Below are positions 1-64,000 of a stretch of 64,000 nucleotides of DNA, piece after piece (the first letter of the stretch is position 1; each line of letters begins with the position of its first letter). The position numbers and the translations under genes were made by a program. The notes beneath the pieces are model-generated. The model was not told the DNA's origin. It did no database searches and worked only from the letters and a program-made list of their open reading frames with translations. The stretch is from Anniella stebbinsi. Lineage: Eukaryota > Chordata > Lepidosauria > Squamata > Anniellidae. Where the stretch lies: the NCBI GenBank assembly GCA_029215795.1, contig JARDYH010000004.1, positions 35,220,001 through 35,284,000 of the forward strand. The letters are read 5' to 3'.

Positions 1-1808
1 TCAGCAGTCCCAAGACCTGATGTCCTCGCTCTGGATCTTCAGCAACAAGTTAGAAAACTGGGCACTCTGAGAACCTGCCTGGGGGCACTAAGTGCTTGTG
101 CATTAGAAGATCGGCACTGTCATCTCAGGGAGAGACTCTCACATGATGCATTTATGTACAATTTTTCACGGCCCATCTGTCCATTGATTCAGAAGGGCTC
201 TTTTGCCAGGAGCATCAAATGAGGCTTTGGTTGAGTGAATGTTGTGCTTGTATTATGGAAGGCAGTGAGCACTGCCAAGCAAGAAGGATGTATCGACCAG
301 TGTGTCCAGCTTCTCTCTCCAGGTGATCCTGTCAAATTCTGTAATCCTTGCATGGCTAAAAACCAACCCTTGGCCAACCCCTTTTCCCCACCTTCCTTAG
401 TAAGTGTCAGACATGCCTCTATTAATGCAAGGGATTAGCATTACCGCAGGACCACGTCTCATCTTACTGCTGAGTGCCAGATTGATGTCCAGGGTGCCAC
501 TAATGGGAAGTGCCTTGCCTTCCTAGCTACCCTGTGGGCTCTAGTGGGGCTTTGCCTTTCCACCGAGAGGCATTACAGAAGTCACCTTGGGAGAGCACCA
601 AGCCATTGGCATTTTACGATGTTTAGATCCTGAATCTTAACAAGAACTAATTTCCCCTTTTTGTGATTATTGTGCCCACTGGGGATGTCGTCTTTTGCTT
701 TCTGGGTGGGTTTTCTTGCTTTTTCACAGTGTAACTTTCAGATAAAATGCTGCTGGGCAGCAGCATGAAACCACAACCAGAGAGAAGAGAAGCCATGGCT
801 GTGTATATTCAGCACTTGCTCAGGGAGGAATCAACATGTTGTCTAAAGAAAGCTAAACGATGCTGCTGATACACGTGATGCAAAGCTTCACAGTTGCATA
901 TATGGTTGCGCCTTTTCTTTTTCCTGCTAGATGTTCTTTATAGCTAGCACTGCTATATGAAGCACTGGAGCCCTCTGGCCCTGAGCACTGGAAAGGCTCC
1001 ATAGTTCTCCATACCTCAGTTCCTAGCATTCTTAATAAAGATGATTTATACAGCATCTTCCAATCTAAGCACCGTGCCATAAAGTTAAAAACAAGGACAG
1101 GCCCTGACCACAAGCTTACATTCGGAAAAACAAGGGATCTGGGGGAAAGATAATGGAGTTGAAAGGAAGAGGAGCATAGAAGAATGATTGCCACGTGGTT
1201 GCCCAATTGAGGAATGGACTGTAAATCATCTCTGGGCATAGCCAAAATACTTTTGTTTCAGGGGGCATGGTGTGCTGTTCCAGTGCACCCTGTCACAAAG
1301 CTGCACACAGTCTGGATAATTTAGGGCTGATTAGTCTGCTAGTACACATGGTTTCCAGAAACCAGCATGAGTGCTTTCTCATCTAAGGAGAGCAGTCTTG
1401 TAGTGATGACTTCTCTCATAATAAATATTGTGATGTCTGGGAGGGCAGGGTGAGGGGGAGAGAATTGCTGTTTGTTCCTGCGATACAAATTACACCCCTG
1501 GTTACGCGCTGCAGCCCTGCACAGTGGGAAGTTGTGTGTTAGGCCTTCCCCTTATACAGCATTCCCCAGTGTGGTGCCCTTCAGATGTGTCGTACTACAA
1601 CTATCATCATGCCCCTGGCTGGGGATGATAGGAGTTGTGGTCTGATGCAACTGGAGGGCCCCAGGTTGGGAAAGGCTGTTCTAACCCCATTGTTATGAGC
1701 CAAGGTCTTGTTTCCCTAGCAGAATCTGGGTGCCTAGATCATAAGGCCAAGGGTCCCTCCGTGAGTGGAGAATAACAATGTATGTGTCTCATCCTCACTT
1801 CCTCCCAG
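1..1808 (+). other. EPB41L1: EPB41L1 intron (3' part)
   Basis: Noncoding sequence ending in an acceptor with a TCCTCCCAG tract before 1809. Apart from a short palindromic MITE at 1558-1681, nothing is recognisable. The short open frames here have no codon-like conservation or splice context. Confidence 0.8.
1558..1681. mobile_element. Short palindromic MITE, family A copy 1
   Basis: About 125 bp with inverted ends: a left end of the form CCCCAGTGTGGTGCCCTTCAGATGT and a right end that is its near reverse complement (GGAGGGCCCCAGGTTGGG). The middle holds the inverted pair CTACAACTATCATCATG / ATGATAGGAGTTGTGG. The same family recurs at 6525, 26404, 35457, 45390 and 60328. It has no coding capacity and is a non-autonomous DNA transposon by structure. 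Confidence 0.7.
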
Positions 1809-62883
<61,075 letters not shown>

Positions 62884-64000
62884 CCTTCGTATTTCTAGAA
62901 GTTGGCATCTCTATTTTAACTTTGGAGTAAAGAAGGGGCCTTTATGCTGGATTCCTCAATAAGACATAGAACGTCCTGGCTGCAAGAATAATGTTGAGAG
63001 ACAAAAAAATAAAAATAAAAAGGAATAGCAAATATATTATATATTATATATACAGGAAACAAAATGCATCCTTGCACTGCTGCTATATGCTGGAGATGAA
63101 TTACAAACAGCAACATCAGCAACAAGCAAAACCAACCACCTCTTCAAATAAAAGGAAGATTTGACTGGACTGATCTAAAAGGGAAAAAAATCACGATGGT
63201 AATAATATTATTAACAATACAATAAACCACCATTCTGCATGTTACATTTAAAGGATACATAACTCATTTGTTGCACACTGAATAGAAAAGCAAAAAATGC
63301 TTTGCAACAAAGCAAGAAATCAACAAGCAAAACAAGCAGAAATACAAAATGATTCCCTGCATAGGAAAGAATCAAAAACCATTCATTTGTATAATTCTTG
63401 TTTAATTATTTTCTGATTTTTGGGATGTATGGTGATCACCCTTTCTCTTCACTCCATGCTACTTCTGTTGCTTCATCTATTTGGTTCTCTTATTTTCCCA
63501 ATCCCTGTCCTTTTTTTAACCTTTCCTCCCTATATCCAGTCCCTTGTTCTGATGAATATAATTAAGACTGGATATCACTTAAACAAAACAAAATGATTTG
63601 TATGATTTCTCATTGATCAAATTACAGCCTGTAGAGGTTTCATATGGATGTGCTTTTAAGTTATGTATATTATATATAACTGGGAGGGTGGGGAAACGAT
63701 ATTAAAACAAATTAAACAGTGCTGATAAGTATGACAATGACATTTTTACATTATAATTATTTGTTTGACCATGCTTAATGTATTGCCAGACTCTTAGATC
63801 ACGCCGATAGCCCATGAAAATAGAGTAGAGGGAAATCACTGATTCTCTCTGGGGACAGTATTTGTCTGTCACTCACCTGACCTGTGCTCTTGCAAATGGG
63901 CCTGGCAATAGTGACACAACAGCGTTTGTAATTGATTGGTGGTAAGGCAGCATTCAGCAACATGGGAAGGGAGTCAAGGAAGACAGAATGGATCAGTGTT
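62884..64000 (+). other. EPB41L1: EPB41L1 3' UTR (continues past the window)
   Basis: A/T-rich sequence after the stop codon, with several AATAAA-type hexamers (for example near 63146 and 63221). Which is used, or whether the UTR extends beyond the window, cannot be told from sequence alone. No repeats recognised. Confidence 0.6.

Overview
The window is vertebrate nuclear DNA, most probably from a squamate reptile. Two things point there: an almost complete Sauria-type tRNA-derived SINE at 24319-24558 (plus fragments), and a background of CR1-like LINE tails, squamate-type SINEs and palindromic MITEs. Nearly the whole window is one host gene on the + strand. It is EPB41L1 (protein 4.1N, band 4.1-like protein 1), read from an exon at 1809 to the stop codon at 62883, with the 3' UTR running on to the window edge. 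The first coding exon(s) lie upstream of the window.

Gene layout. Constitutive exons at 1809-16063 encode the end of the N-terminal region and the FERM domain. The exon at 26719 carries the FERM-adjacent region, and exons at 28990-33420 carry a linker and the spectrin/actin-binding-like segment. Exons at 54755-62883 carry the acidic linker and the conserved C-terminal domain, ending in a three-codon terminal exon (E-S-stop). Between 33420 and 54755 lie three exons that all start and end in phase 0 and so look like optional cassettes: 33 codons at 37484, a giant exon of about 964 codons at 49916, and 36 codons at 53402. Skipping all three restores the normal 4.1N reading frame.

Mobile DNA. 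Two large insertions dominate the introns. At 19624-22604 is a 2,981-bp foldback element with hAT-like features (8-bp target duplication TTATAAAT, short TIRs). Its two 1,369-base arms are near-identical inverted copies around a 13-base loop, and each arm is built from seven degenerate units of about 145-160 bp arranged as a 453-bp higher-order repeat. At 37726-43703 is a 5,978-bp, apparently intact DIRS-type tyrosine-recombinase retrotransposon. It has a gag-like ORF, an RT/RNase H ORF with a further C-terminal domain, a tyrosine recombinase, a 131-bp perfect inverted terminal repeat, and an internal complementary region that records the joined ends with a 2-base overlap. It sits 143 bp downstream of the 33-codon cassette exon, in an older interspersed repeat, without target duplication.

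The rest of the introns hold at least six copies of one short palindromic MITE family, several other MITEs, SINEs, LINE tails and microsatellites. I see no other host protein-coding gene, no rRNA or true tRNA gene, and nothing prokaryotic.
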